Shown here: positions 23,214 to 30,910 of the stretch, piece after piece | How positions within the stretch are numbered: position 1 is the first letter of the stretch | How the letters are laid out: the number at the start of each line of letters is the position of its first letter | From: an uncultured Streptococcus sp. | Lineage (GTDB): Bacteria > Bacillota > Bacilli > Lactobacillales > Streptococcaceae | Direction: 5' to 3' | DNA length: 30,910 bases | Assembly: GCF_901875575.1 (NCBI RefSeq) | Contig: NZ_CABFMF010000014.1 | Coordinates: 1 to 30,910, forward strand | The notes under the pieces: generated by a model | The model's input: only the letters and a program-made list of their open reading frames with translations | Database searches by the model: none | What the model was told of the DNA's origin: nothing | Translations under genes and position numbers: made by a program

Positions 23214-24701
23214 CTATGATCTTTTGAATTTATTTTTTAAGGCTATGATATGGTTTAAAAATTCATAGAAAATGCTATCTTTTGTGAAGACAAGTAGACC
23301 AATATAAGAGATTACTGATAGCAAGACAATCAAACCAGTATTAATCAAAAATGGAAAATTAATGACCATATCCACAGGATACAAGAAATTAATCAGGAAA
23401 TAAATTGCTACAAAGGAAAGTGAAAAGAGAGAGTATCGAACAGTGTAGCTGAAGATATGTCCCAAGTGGATAAGCTGTTTTCTATGGATGAAAATGATAT
23501 AGAAAACAAGTAGAGAGGCCTCTGATAACATAGTTGTCAGTAAGTAGTATTCAGGAGTCACGATATGGTTGAAAAAGAGGAGACTATTTAAGCCCAAATT
23601 GAGTAGACCAGCAAAGACTGTGTAAACTGTGATACGTTTTTCATAGCCATTTGTAAAGAGAATTTGGGAACCAAGAATGGTATCTAAGGCCAGGATAATA
23701 GTACGAAAAGCGAAGAGAGAGGTTAAGATACCGCCTCCGATATATTTTTCACTACCGTAAAGTAGGATGGCATTTGGTCCTAAAACCATGAGTCCAAAAC
23801 TTAGTGGAATGATAAAGAAGTTAAAGATTCGACTACCTCTATTAACCAGGGAAACATAGGCTTCTTTGTCTCCTTTACCCAAATAGTAACTGAGACGAGG
23901 CACACTCACTCCAATTGCACCTGTTACAACCCCAGCTATAACGGTTACAATTCGTTGAGCCATGATATAGTAACTAACGTTGACATCAATCCCTGTTTTA
24001 ACGAGGAAGAGACGATCCAAAAATGTGAAGAGCATATTGGCATTGGCAAAGACCAACATGGCTGTCAGAGGGAGAAAAAGCGGTTTAAAATCACTTAGGT
24101 GAATCTTAACCAGCTTAATGTCTCTTTTAATCCAAAAATAACTAATCAGATAGTTAATCAGTGTCGATAAACTCATCACAAGTGTGTAGACAACAATATC
24201 GTGTTCATTTTTGACAAACAGGAAAATAGAGACCAGCATCAGGATACGAATAAAGGCAGTCTTATAAAAAAGAAAACTGTAATTTTCTAGAGCTTCATTG
24301 ACCCATTCGATTGAAAATATCTGCGCAATGAGTTGAATCCCCATAACAAGGTAGACTTTTTTAATGATTAGATTATCAGTAAAGAATAGAGGATAGGCGA
24401 GGATATAGACAGCAGTTGTTAAAATCGTACATGCTATACATAAATAAAAAAGACTAGAAAAAGTTCTATTAAGATCTTTTTTATTATCCTTTACATTACT
24501 GATGGCCCGTAAACCGTAGTTATAGACTCCATAAGTCGCAAAGGGCAAGAAAAATGACAAAATAGTGTCGACTGAGTTGAAATATCCATAGTCAGTTCGA
24601 TCCAAGACACGCGCTACGTAGGTTCCAGTTAGAATGGGAAAAATAATATTTAAGACACGTATTCCCATATAAGATAGAGCATTTAATTTTATACTTTTCA
24701 T
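23214..24701 (-). CDS. tacF: Teichoic acid flippase TacF
   Basis: TacF is a polytopic Wzx-like flippase that moves undecaprenyl-linked, phosphocholine-bearing teichoic-acid chains to the outer face. The protein is 495 residues, the known TacF length, with many hydrophobic helices, the start MKSIKLNALSYMGIRVLNII, YNYGLRAISNVKDNK, FANANMLFTFLDRLF and VSVPRLSYYLGKGD. I start at 24701, seven bases after GAGGT; the upstream in-frame ATG (24722) overlaps the -10 element. Point mutations in pneumococcal tacF permit growth without choline, so its sequence bears on choline dependence. It leads the tacF-licD1-licD2 operon. A broken paralogue sits at 9388-10869. Confidence 0.93.
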   Translation of the reverse strand: MKSIKLNALSYMGIRVLNIIFPILTGTYVARVLDRTDYGYFNSVDTILSFFLPFATYGVYNYGLRAISNVKDNKKDLNRTFSSLFYLCIACTILTTAVYILAYPLFFTDNLIIKKVYLVMGIQLIAQIFSIEWVNEALENYSFLFYKTAFIRILMLVSIFLFVKNEHDIVVYTLVMSLSTLINYLISYFWIKRDIKLVKIHLSDFKPLFLPLTAMLVFANANMLFTFLDRLFLVKTGIDVNVSYYIMAQRIVTVIAGVVTGAIGVSVPRLSYYLGKGDKEAYVSLVNRGSRIFNFFIIPLSFGLMVLGPNAILLYGSEKYIGGGILTSLFAFRTIILALDTILGSQILFTNGYEKRITVYTVFAGLLNLGLNSLLFFNHIVTPEYYLLTTMLSEASLLVFYIIFIHRKQLIHLGHIFSYTVRYSLFSLSFVAIYFLINFLYPVDMVINFPFLINTGLIVLLSVISYIGLLVFTKDSIFYEFLNHIIALKNKFKRS

Positions 24702-24720
24702 TAAATTTACCTCGTTTTTC

Positions 24721-24726
24721 ATTATA
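24721..24726 (-). promoter_or_regulatory. -10 element of the lic2 (tacF) promoter
   Basis: TATAAT on the minus strand lies 19 bases before the tacF start; the upstream sequence is T-rich with no convincing -35. The transcript leader would be very short. Confidence 0.5.
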
Positions 24727-25118
24727 TCATAAAGTTAGTTAAAATAAGCCTTTTGTTTTTAACAACTAATTTTTACTTATTCTTGACCATTTTTAAGAAC
24801 TCAAATCCCTCAATATTTAAGATTAAAAACTAACTTTTTGAGTGTTTCAAATAAAATTTATTGGACTTGAATCAAGGCCAACTATATCATAAAAAACAAA
24901 GAACTCCAGTTGGGATTGACAATACAAAATTGTCAAAGACTTAATCATTTAGTTGCAGTATGATTGTTGTAAAAAGATTGAATGTTAATGATTGATATCT
25001 ATCATAGAAGTCTTTTCAATTAACTTCTTACCATTCTTTGGGTTAAAAATGTATCGGATTTGTTAATTTTTCTTTACTAAAGAAGTCTCAGTGACTACCC
25101 AATTTTCGAGCAAGACAG
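24727..25118. other. AT-rich noncoding stretch upstream of tacF, with one perfect inverted repeat
   Basis: No supported gene. A perfect 8-base inverted repeat TTGACAAT (24916-24923) / ATTGTCAA (24929-24936) with a 5-base loop is the only clear structure; it could be an operator or small hairpin. It ends at an ISL3 end remnant. Confidence 0.5.
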
Positions 25119-25170
25119 CAAAATAGGCTCCATAATATCTATAGGGGATTTACCCGCTACAAACATTATA
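25119..25170 (-). repeat. ISL3 (IS1167-like) left-end remnant, inverted
   Basis: The minus strand reads TTTGTAGCGGGTAAATCCCC then TATAGATATTATGGAGCC and TATTTTG, almost identical to the left ends at 10872 and 17602. Only about 52 bases remain. It is a third ISL3 trace and marks the border between the accessory region and the tarQ operon. Confidence 0.88.
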
Positions 25171-25225
25171 GGGCCTCAAAAGCAAACCTCTTGTCCAACT
25201 TTGAGGACATAATATATCAGAATGC

Positions 25226-26260
25226 TTATAATTTAAAGGTTGCTACACCGAGGATAGAACGATTTAAGTTTCGAAGTATTTGAAGACTTTGCTCAAATTT
25301 CTTATAACGAGTAACGCCGTACTCTTCAACAAGAAGAACTGTATCTCTTTCTAAAAGGGATGGTATGTCATGTAAATCTACAAAATGAATTCCTTTTAAA
25401 GCATCTTGATTTTGTTTCAATTTATCTAAGATAGCTTTGTTTGAGCTAACGATGGTTAATTCTTGTCCAGCATTTTTGTATGATAATACAAGTGCTAGGT
25501 TGGCAATTGTTGTAATCTCTGTTACAAAATCAATTTCATACTGAGAAAAATCACTTGCTCTATTGATTGTTGGATTAAAGAGATAAACCAATACATTTCC
25601 CATCACAATCAAAATCACACAGACAACTCCAATAACTGCTAGACGAAGAATTAGATTCTTGACATTTAATCCCAGCGCTGTCTCACCATTTGCGTTCAAT
25701 TCTTTAGAGTTGATCGTTTCCAATTTTTCAATTTTCACGTTTGCATAGGTATTTTTAAATTTATCAATCAATCCATCAAATTTTTTCTCTAACAGGTCAT
25801 TCGCGTCTTTACTTGGTGTCAAGATTTTCACACCAACCCCCATATCATCAATCATATAATTAACTGTTAGTTTTTTCAACCAATAGTCACTTGTAGAATT
25901 TTTCAAGGTTGTTTCTGTTGTATCCAATTCACTGGCAATTTTTTTCAACTCACTCGGTTCTACATCATTGAAAAGATAAGCTCCATTCAAATTACCATCA
26001 ATCAATTTCCCGTAAAAATCACTATAACCACCAATTTGATGATTCAAAATCGTTTTAGCTGAATCTTCCGGAGGTGTGATTTTATAGCTGATATAAGTTG
26101 AATAACTTGTTGTGTCTTTGACAGTGTTTTTATTCTTAACTGCTTTAATTGTAAATGGTACTGCAATGAGAGCAAATAAAGCGATTAGAGCTAGAATATT
26201 TATTTTTCGTTTTTTGTAAAGATTTGCAAACAAATCAGCTACTGAATAATGTTCAAACAT
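25226..26260 (-). CDS. tarQ: TarQ, Wzz-like teichoic-acid polymerisation protein
   Basis: The 344-residue protein has one membrane helix near residues 22-40 (INILALIALFALIAVPFTI), a long extracytoplasmic region and a second helix near 205-230 (LRLAVIGVVCVILIVMGNVL), followed by a cytoplasmic domain without a visible Walker A motif. This two-helix topology is that of polysaccharide co-polymerases (Wzz/CapA type), which set chain length with a Wzy polymerase. It overlaps tarP by eight bases and has AAGGAG before its ATG, so it is translated in tandem with the polymerase. From memory, pneumococcal TarP/TarQ are proposed to polymerise teichoic-acid precursors. The name rests on this context. Confidence 0.8.
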   Translation of the reverse strand: MFEHYSVADLFANLYKKRKINILALIALFALIAVPFTIKAVKNKNTVKDTTSYSTYISYKITPPEDSAKTILNHQIGGYSDFYGKLIDGNLNGAYLFNDVEPSELKKIASELDTTETTLKNSTSDYWLKKLTVNYMIDDMGVGVKILTPSKDANDLLEKKFDGLIDKFKNTYANVKIEKLETINSKELNANGETALGLNVKNLILRLAVIGVVCVILIVMGNVLVYLFNPTINRASDFSQYEIDFVTEITTIANLALVLSYKNAGQELTIVSSNKAILDKLKQNQDALKGIHFVDLHDIPSLLERDTVLLVEEYGVTRYKKFEQSLQILRNLNRSILGVATFKL

Positions 26261-27722
26261 GATTTTTTTCTCCTTTGTTTAGTAGATACTGGTTTTCTTT
26301 TGTAAACATTTTTGATACGAATATAATCACAAGAACAATTCCCCAGAATTGCATTGTAAATAGATTGAAGAAACTTTCTGAAAAGCTACTTCTTGGCATA
26401 AAGAATAGATTATTCAAGATGAGTAGGGACAAAGCAAATAGGATTGTCCTTGAGCGATAGGCTACTTGCAACATGGCTATAAATAACATACCAAGTAAGA
26501 GACTAAGTAGAAAGACTCCTATCATACCATAGTCTGTATACAACTCCATGATATAGCTACTTCCGATACCATGTCCTTTCAAGTATTCCTTATTCAAAAC
26601 AAGATAGGACAAATTGTGGGCATAACTATTACTATCAATAGCTAGTTCCACACTATTGGTTGTATGTTCAAAGGCTTTTCCTCCGAAAATGGCCCCCAAG
26701 CTGCCCCTTGCAAAATAATCAAGGACAGGACCAAAAGTAAAATTACGGAAATCTCGGTAAGGGAGGCTACTGTTAAATAGAAAACCTCGAGCCAAGACAC
26801 CAAAACTAGTCCCTTGTTTATAGATAAAGTCAAGTAAGATATCCCAGAAACCTGTATGGGAAACTTGGACATTATCCCGTACATAATTGAGTACTCCCAT
26901 CGCTAACATGAGAATAGGAGATCCTACAAAAATCGCTAACTTTTCTTTAAATCCAATCCATTTTCCTTTTTCAGTTTGCTCCCGCATAAAGTAATAAACA
27001 AAAGCAAATAAAATACTTAAAATAAAGGGATTTCGTGTCCCGATTGCCAAATGAATAGTATTGGCTGCAATAAAGGAGATAAGCACTGCTGTTGCCTGCC
27101 ATTTCTTTGGCTTGGTTGCCAAATACATACACATTGCATAGACCGTAAATGTTGATAAGATATAGGTAAAATAAGGCAGTTTACTTTCAAAATTTGCATA
27201 GTAGGCATAGTAGGAAGTCTGCAAGCGATACAGGAGTCGTTCAAATAACCGAATGAAATAGAAAGGATAGGTTAGAAGAAAAACTCCTAGTGATACAAAG
27301 CGTAACCGCTTGGTATAAACCTCTTTTAGAGAATTTCCTATATTTGCTACTTTTATTTTCTTCCTAGCTATGAAGTAACGAGCCAGGACGCCTCCTGTGG
27401 TCAAGCCCAGAATCGAAACCATGACAACTATAAAGACAAAACGATAAGCTATCGGATGATAGGTATCCAAAGCTCCATCCCTAAAGTAATCAATGGTTGG
27501 CCTTGATACTAGAAAGATAAAAATAGTTAAAAAGAAAATAAAATGGATTAAGTAATACTTGATATCATTCCAACAAGCAATTAAGCTACTAACCAGTAAG
27601 AACAATAAAGTAGAAAGCAAGCTAACATTGTTATTATTAAACAGATACACAATTCCACTTACTAGCGTCAAGGCATAGCTGACTATGGTCAAACTAAATA
27701 ATAATCGTTTCCCATCAATCAC
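26253..27722 (-). CDS. tarP: TarP, Wzy-like teichoic-acid repeat-unit polymerase
   Basis: The 489-residue protein is almost entirely hydrophobic helices with a larger loop in the second half (RDNVQVSHTGFWDILLDFIY; FTFGPVLDYFARGSLGAIFG), the usual form of O-antigen/oligosaccharide repeat-unit polymerases of the Wzy class. It would join lipid-linked teichoic-acid repeats at the membrane. The start is GTG at 27722, preceded by GGGGGTGAG; no nearby ATG competes. It follows the glycosyltransferase 2 gene by 15 bases and overlaps tarQ. Its place in a run with two glycosyltransferases and licD3 matches the pneumococcal teichoic-acid locus that I remember. Confidence 0.85.
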   Translation of the reverse strand: MIDGKRLLFSLTIVSYALTLVSGIVYLFNNNNVSLLSTLLFLLVSSLIACWNDIKYYLIHFIFFLTIFIFLVSRPTIDYFRDGALDTYHPIAYRFVFIVVMVSILGLTTGGVLARYFIARKKIKVANIGNSLKEVYTKRLRFVSLGVFLLTYPFYFIRLFERLLYRLQTSYYAYYANFESKLPYFTYILSTFTVYAMCMYLATKPKKWQATAVLISFIAANTIHLAIGTRNPFILSILFAFVYYFMREQTEKGKWIGFKEKLAIFVGSPILMLAMGVLNYVRDNVQVSHTGFWDILLDFIYKQGTSFGVLARGFLFNSSLPYRDFRNFTFGPVLDYFARGSLGAIFGGKAFEHTTNSVELAIDSNSYAHNLSYLVLNKEYLKGHGIGSSYIMELYTDYGMIGVFLLSLLLGMLFIAMLQVAYRSRTILFALSLLILNNLFFMPRSSFSESFFNLFTMQFWGIVLVIIFVSKMFTKENQYLLNKGEKNHV

Positions 27723-27737
27723 TCGCTCACCCCCGTT

Positions 27738-28724
27738 CTAATGTAATTTTTTAGATTTTTCAATATTTTTTAGTAATAAGAATCGGTATAAGGAAATATT
27801 TATGAATAGAGCCAAAGCACTAATTCTTCTCCCCTTACGGAAAATTGGATTCCTAGAAATAGCAAGGGCATGGCCTTTTAAAAAACGATGAATCCGAGAA
27901 TAGGCTTCAAACTGTTTATACTGATCATCTAGCAACATCTTATCCAGAATAAAGAAGTAAGCATAGGCCAATCTGAAAAAAGCGACCTCTTTTAAATCAG
28001 GATAGTTTTTCACAACTTCATTATAAAACCTTTGGTAGATATCAATATAGGCTAAATCCTTCTCTGCATAGGGTTTGGTCGTAATACTATCCCCTCTATG
28101 GAAATAGTAATAATAGGGTTTGGTATTAACCACGTACTTCTTAGCCAACTTGATCAAATCAAAATGATAATAGGCATCTTCGTAAATCAATCCCTTTGGA
28201 AAGGATAGGGCAGTTGCAATCTCTCTCTTGATTAGCTTATTGCAGATCGTTCCAGGTATTTTTTCACCTATGAGGTATTCCCTTAAAAATGTTTGAGAAT
28301 CACAGACAAAATAGTCATCCTGATTGGCTGACTGTGGGCTTTCATCATTAGCATAGACATTCATGACACCACAGCTCGAAACATCCGCATCTTCTTGAAC
28401 TAATTGCTCATATAAGTTCTGAATCATTTCTGGATGGATATAATCATCTGAGTCAATAAAAATCAGATAATCCCCGTGAGCCTGCTTCATTCCATCATTT
28501 CGTGCTTGCGACAATCCTTCGTTCTTTTTATGAAGCACTGACACCCTGTCATCTTGTTCAGCGATTGAATCACACAAGCGACCACTCTCATCTGTTGCAC
28601 CATCATCAACAAGAATAATTTCCAAATTCTGATAGGTCTGCTTCTGAATGGAAGCTATCGATTTTTCTAGGTACTGCGCCACATTATAGACTGGCACAAT
28701 GACACTAATTAATGCAGTTTCCAT
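27738..28724 (-). CDS. Glycosyltransferase family 2 of the teichoic-acid locus
   Basis: The 328-residue enzyme begins with the GT-A nucleotide-sugar fold: ISVIVPVYNVAQYLEKSI, EIILVDDGATDESGRLCD, NEGLSQARNDGMKQAHGDYL and the metal-binding FIDSDDYIHPEM. These are typical of family 2 transferases that add one sugar to a lipid-linked intermediate on the cytoplasmic face. The sugar it adds is not evident. The ATG follows the family 4 gene stop by one base with GAGGAG inside that stop region, so both are made from one message. Confidence 0.9.
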   Translation of the reverse strand: METALISVIVPVYNVAQYLEKSIASIQKQTYQNLEIILVDDGATDESGRLCDSIAEQDDRVSVLHKKNEGLSQARNDGMKQAHGDYLIFIDSDDYIHPEMIQNLYEQLVQEDADVSSCGVMNVYANDESPQSANQDDYFVCDSQTFLREYLIGEKIPGTICNKLIKREIATALSFPKGLIYEDAYYHFDLIKLAKKYVVNTKPYYYYFHRGDSITTKPYAEKDLAYIDIYQRFYNEVVKNYPDLKEVAFFRLAYAYFFILDKMLLDDQYKQFEAYSRIHRFLKGHALAISRNPIFRKGRRISALALFINISLYRFLLLKNIEKSKKLH

Positions 28725-28725
28725 G

Positions 28726-29829
28726 CTACTCCTCTAATAGTTTTTCTACTTGTTCAATTTGTTTGGCAATTGTGAATTGTTGAACAAATTGGCTAGCCTC
28801 ATTGACATCGAAGTTTGAGGCAGAGGTCATGTAGTTCGTAATTGCCTGAGCTGCTTCTTGATTGCTCTCAATGATTTGTCCAAAATGTCCTTCTTGGGAT
28901 AATTCCTCAGCCCCTCCAACATCCGTAGAGACAAAAGGAAGTCCCAGACTCAAGGCTTCCACATACACTCCAGGAAAACCTTCTTGTTTAGACATAGACA
29001 AAAGAACTTTCGTCTTAGATAAATACTGATAAGGATTTTTTTGATAACCAAGGAAATGTACATAGTCTTCAAGATCATATTCTTTGACGCGTTTTTTCAG
29101 TTCCTCTTCCATATCCCCAGCCCCGATAAAATAGAGATGATAGTTTTTTCCCTCTTGGTGTAATAGTCGTATCACTTCCACCACACGGTCAGAACCCTTA
29201 TTTTTCTCAATCCGTCCGATAGTACAGATACTTTGAGGCGCAATCTCGATATCGATTTTCTCTTGAGATTTTTCTAAAATAGTCTTAAAATCATATCCAT
29301 TGTAGACCGTCTGTAATTTCGAAGCATAATCTGGATAGACTTCCTTGATAGAATGACTGGTCTTTTTTGAAATTCCTACAATGGTATCCGCAGCATCCAA
29401 CTGGCGTCTATGTGATTCCCTTTTTGAGCTATCCTTAAGAAATTCTTCGATACTTCCATGAATCCAAGAGATTTTCTTGACTTCTTTTCTTTTAGAAAAC
29501 AACAGTGGTGGATTCATAATGGTAAAAGAAACTTCAACATCATAGTCATCTTTTACAAGCAAGCGACGAGTCAGCCTTGGAAAATAAATTCTCATTCTCC
29601 ACAAAAAAGCTCGTAACCATCTAGCTTGGCGATAATCTTGAAAGGATTTTAAAATACGTACATGCTTGGGAACAGATTCGTATCCCTTATCAAAGTGCTC
29701 CATTTCAAGAATATCAATAGCATACTTTTCTGGATCCAGATTTGAAACAATGGTAGATAGAATCTTCTCTGCGCCACCCCCGAGAGAAAAAGACCACATA
29801 AAAAATAAGATTTTTTTCTTAGCCACCAT
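28726..29829 (-). CDS. Glycosyltransferase family 4 of the teichoic-acid locus
   Basis: The 367-residue protein has the GT-B layout: N-terminal domain starting MVAKKKILFFMWSFSLGGGA with the glycine-rich loop, and a C-terminal donor-binding domain with CTIGRIEKNKGSDRVVEVI, FIGAGDMEEELKKRV and the family 4 signature SKQEGFPGVYVEALSLGLPF. It would transfer a sugar from a nucleotide donor during repeat-unit assembly. I start at 29829: it overlaps the licD3 end by 11 bases and has GGGAGAA upstream; the longer frame from 29883 lies inside licD3. Acceptor and donor are not known from sequence. Confidence 0.9.
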   Translation of the reverse strand: MVAKKKILFFMWSFSLGGGAEKILSTIVSNLDPEKYAIDILEMEHFDKGYESVPKHVRILKSFQDYRQARWLRAFLWRMRIYFPRLTRRLLVKDDYDVEVSFTIMNPPLLFSKRKEVKKISWIHGSIEEFLKDSSKRESHRRQLDAADTIVGISKKTSHSIKEVYPDYASKLQTVYNGYDFKTILEKSQEKIDIEIAPQSICTIGRIEKNKGSDRVVEVIRLLHQEGKNYHLYFIGAGDMEEELKKRVKEYDLEDYVHFLGYQKNPYQYLSKTKVLLSMSKQEGFPGVYVEALSLGLPFVSTDVGGAEELSQEGHFGQIIESNQEAAQAITNYMTSASNFDVNEASQFVQQFTIAKQIEQVEKLLEE

Positions 29830-30664
29830 ATTCTCCCTTATATTCTGTATAAGACTTATCCATATCAGCGATGACAGCATCATGATGCGGTAGCTGCTTG
29901 TCTGCTGGTGGAGGTGTCATATAATCACCAAAAGCAGTGCTGAGATAGGCATCGTAGCCAACTGGAATGGGCATCTCTGTTCCTTCAAATGGCAAGAAGA
30001 GATTATCTTCAAAGGATGCGATTGGGTACTTGTTTCTCATGTAGCCAGGACCTGAGCATAATTCTGTGATGCCATCGCTCTCATCCAAACTATACTTGGT
30101 CATTTCTTTATCAGCTTTTTTCCAAATGCGATAACGGAGAGATTTTGGAGTCACACCCAGTAAAATGCGGCTTCCCCATTTCATAAGTGCGCCATGCTTT
30201 TCTGGAATAGTTTGAGCACAAAAAAGAGAATAAATCAGTGCCCAACGAACCTGTTTTTTCCGCTCAGCTGGATTTTTCGGATAATAATCCAAAGGCAAAA
30301 CATCCAAGGCCAGACCATGTGGCAAATCCAAATCCTGCTGATAAGGCTTGATGCAGGTCGTTTCCTTGTCACGAATGGTAATAAAAAGATTACGATCGAC
30401 AAAATCCTTGTGACTCTTTGACAAGAAATAACGCTCATCTGCATAGCGAGGCCATAATTCTGCTAGTTTTTCATAATCCTTACGAGGCATAAAAAAGTCT
30501 AGATCGTCATCCCAAGGAATGAAACCCTTGTTTCGAAGGGCACCAATAGCGCCTCCCCCACAGAGATAGCAAAGCAAATCATGTTCTTTACAAAAGGCCA
30601 CAAAGTATTCAGCCATCTCCAGACTTCGAGCCTGAATTGCTTTTAAATCAGTCATATTATTCAT
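29819..30664 (-). CDS. licD3: LicD3, LicD-family phosphotransferase
   Basis: The 281-residue protein has the LicD motif in variant form (GGGAIGALRNKGFIPWDDDL then DF), with RNKG rather than the RHKG of LicD1/LicD2, and the C-terminal LSTAFGDYMTPPP. In pneumococci the gene at this place is called licD3 and is distinct from the lic2 enzymes; its exact acceptor is not settled to my knowledge. It may add phosphocholine or join phosphoribitol-type units. It is the first gene of the licD3-GT4-GT2-tarP-tarQ operon, with a -10 element at 30688. The start at 30664 has only a weak GAAAG upstream; a second in-frame ATG lies three codons later. Confidence 0.88.
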   Translation of the reverse strand: MNNMTDLKAIQARSLEMAEYFVAFCKEHDLLCYLCGGGAIGALRNKGFIPWDDDLDFFMPRKDYEKLAELWPRYADERYFLSKSHKDFVDRNLFITIRDKETTCIKPYQQDLDLPHGLALDVLPLDYYPKNPAERKKQVRWALIYSLFCAQTIPEKHGALMKWGSRILLGVTPKSLRYRIWKKADKEMTKYSLDESDGITELCSGPGYMRNKYPIASFEDNLFLPFEGTEMPIPVGYDAYLSTAFGDYMTPPPADKQLPHHDAVIADMDKSYTEYKGEYGG

Positions 30665-30687
30665 TATTCTTTCTATCGTATCGTTTC

Positions 30688-30696
30688 ATTATACCA
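30688..30696 (-). promoter_or_regulatory. Extended -10 of the licD3-tarQ operon
   Basis: TGGTATAAT on the minus strand fits TGnTATAAT, 23 bases before the licD3 start. No strong -35 is seen. Confidence 0.65.
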
Positions 30697-30864
30697 CAAA
30701 TAGGGGGTGAAAATCTATTGCAGACTGTAAAAAATCAAAGCCTGATTGCTAGAGTAACTTCTCAAAGTAACTTCCACTTGACTGGCCGAAGTGGAAATTA
30801 GTCTAAAACGGATTTTTATGGTGGAATTAAGTATGAGACGTTTGAGTTAGAAATGAGGTCCACT

Positions 30865-30910
30865 ATGACAAAACATAAACACCTTACCCTTTCAGACCGC
30901 AATGATATCC
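30865..30910 (+). CDS. IS30-family transposase, N-terminal start (partial)
   Basis: ATG at 30865 opens a frame MTKHKHLTLSDRNDI that runs off the window. The sequence 'LTLSDRNDI' resembles the beginning of streptococcal IS30-family transposases, ahead of their helix-turn-helix. Only 15 residues are visible, so integrity and element boundaries cannot be judged. Confidence 0.7.
   Translation, partial: MTKHKHLTLSDRNDI

Noticed and set aside
25174..25206. CCTCAAA...TTTGAGG as the terminator of tarQ
   Set aside because: The stem is imperfect with a long loop and no T-run follows on the minus strand; probably the ISL3 insertion removed the original terminator.
1..30910. CRISPR array, tRNA or rRNA genes
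   Set aside because: I saw no regularly spaced direct repeats, cloverleaf-like sequences or rRNA segments anywhere in the window.

Overview
The window looks like a chromosomal segment of a mitis-group Streptococcus (the S. pneumoniae / S. mitis / S. oralis complex). The grounds are low G+C content, streptococcal GGAGG-type ribosome binding sites, a rplJ-rplL operon with a Gram-positive L10 leader, an MsrA-MsrB fusion protein, insertion sequences of pneumococcal type, and teichoic-acid genes that I recognise as tacF, licD1, licD2, licD3, tarP and tarQ. I cannot assign the species from the sequence alone.

Left part (1-9300): the tail of a GNAT acetyltransferase is followed directly by a frameshifted IS1182-family element. 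Then come ordinary core genes on the minus strand: rplL, rplJ with leader and promoter, a TRZ/ATZ-type amidohydrolase, a decayed ABC exporter, msrAB, thrB, hom and mecA. Several have recognisable promoters and terminators.

Middle part (9300-25200): a mosaic accessory region built around teichoic-acid and phosphocholine decoration. It contains (a) a plus-strand TacF-like flippase with one in-frame stop; (b) a defective ISL3-family (IS1167-like) copy; (c) an operon on the minus strand with a consensus promoter, encoding a three-domain protein (winged helix + LicC-like cytidylyltransferase + LicA-like kinase), a 61-residue single-pass membrane protein and an NCS1-type permease; behind it lies a second copy of the same cassette in which only the permease is intact; (d) a second ISL3 copy, itself split by a group II intron of the terminator-homing class C type, whose reverse transcriptase carries two nonsense codons; (e) an IS200 remnant; (f) the lic2 operon tacF-licD1-licD2; and (g) a 52-base ISL3 end remnant. 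ISL3 sequences therefore border each block.

Right part (25226-30664): a tightly coupled minus-strand operon licD3 - glycosyltransferase 4 - glycosyltransferase 2 - tarP - tarQ, which assembles and polymerises teichoic-acid repeat units. The window ends in the first codons of an IS30-family transposase.

The genes fit one pathway. The kinase/cytidylyltransferase would phosphorylate and CDP-activate choline or a similar amino alcohol, which the NCS1 permeases might import. LicD proteins transfer the phospho-alcohol to sugar residues of the teichoic-acid repeat, TarP/TarQ polymerise the chain and TacF flips it across the membrane. The most novel-looking part is the NCS1 permease / small membrane protein / HTH-LicC-LicA cassette, where a substrate-sensing regulator may be fused to the activating enzymes.
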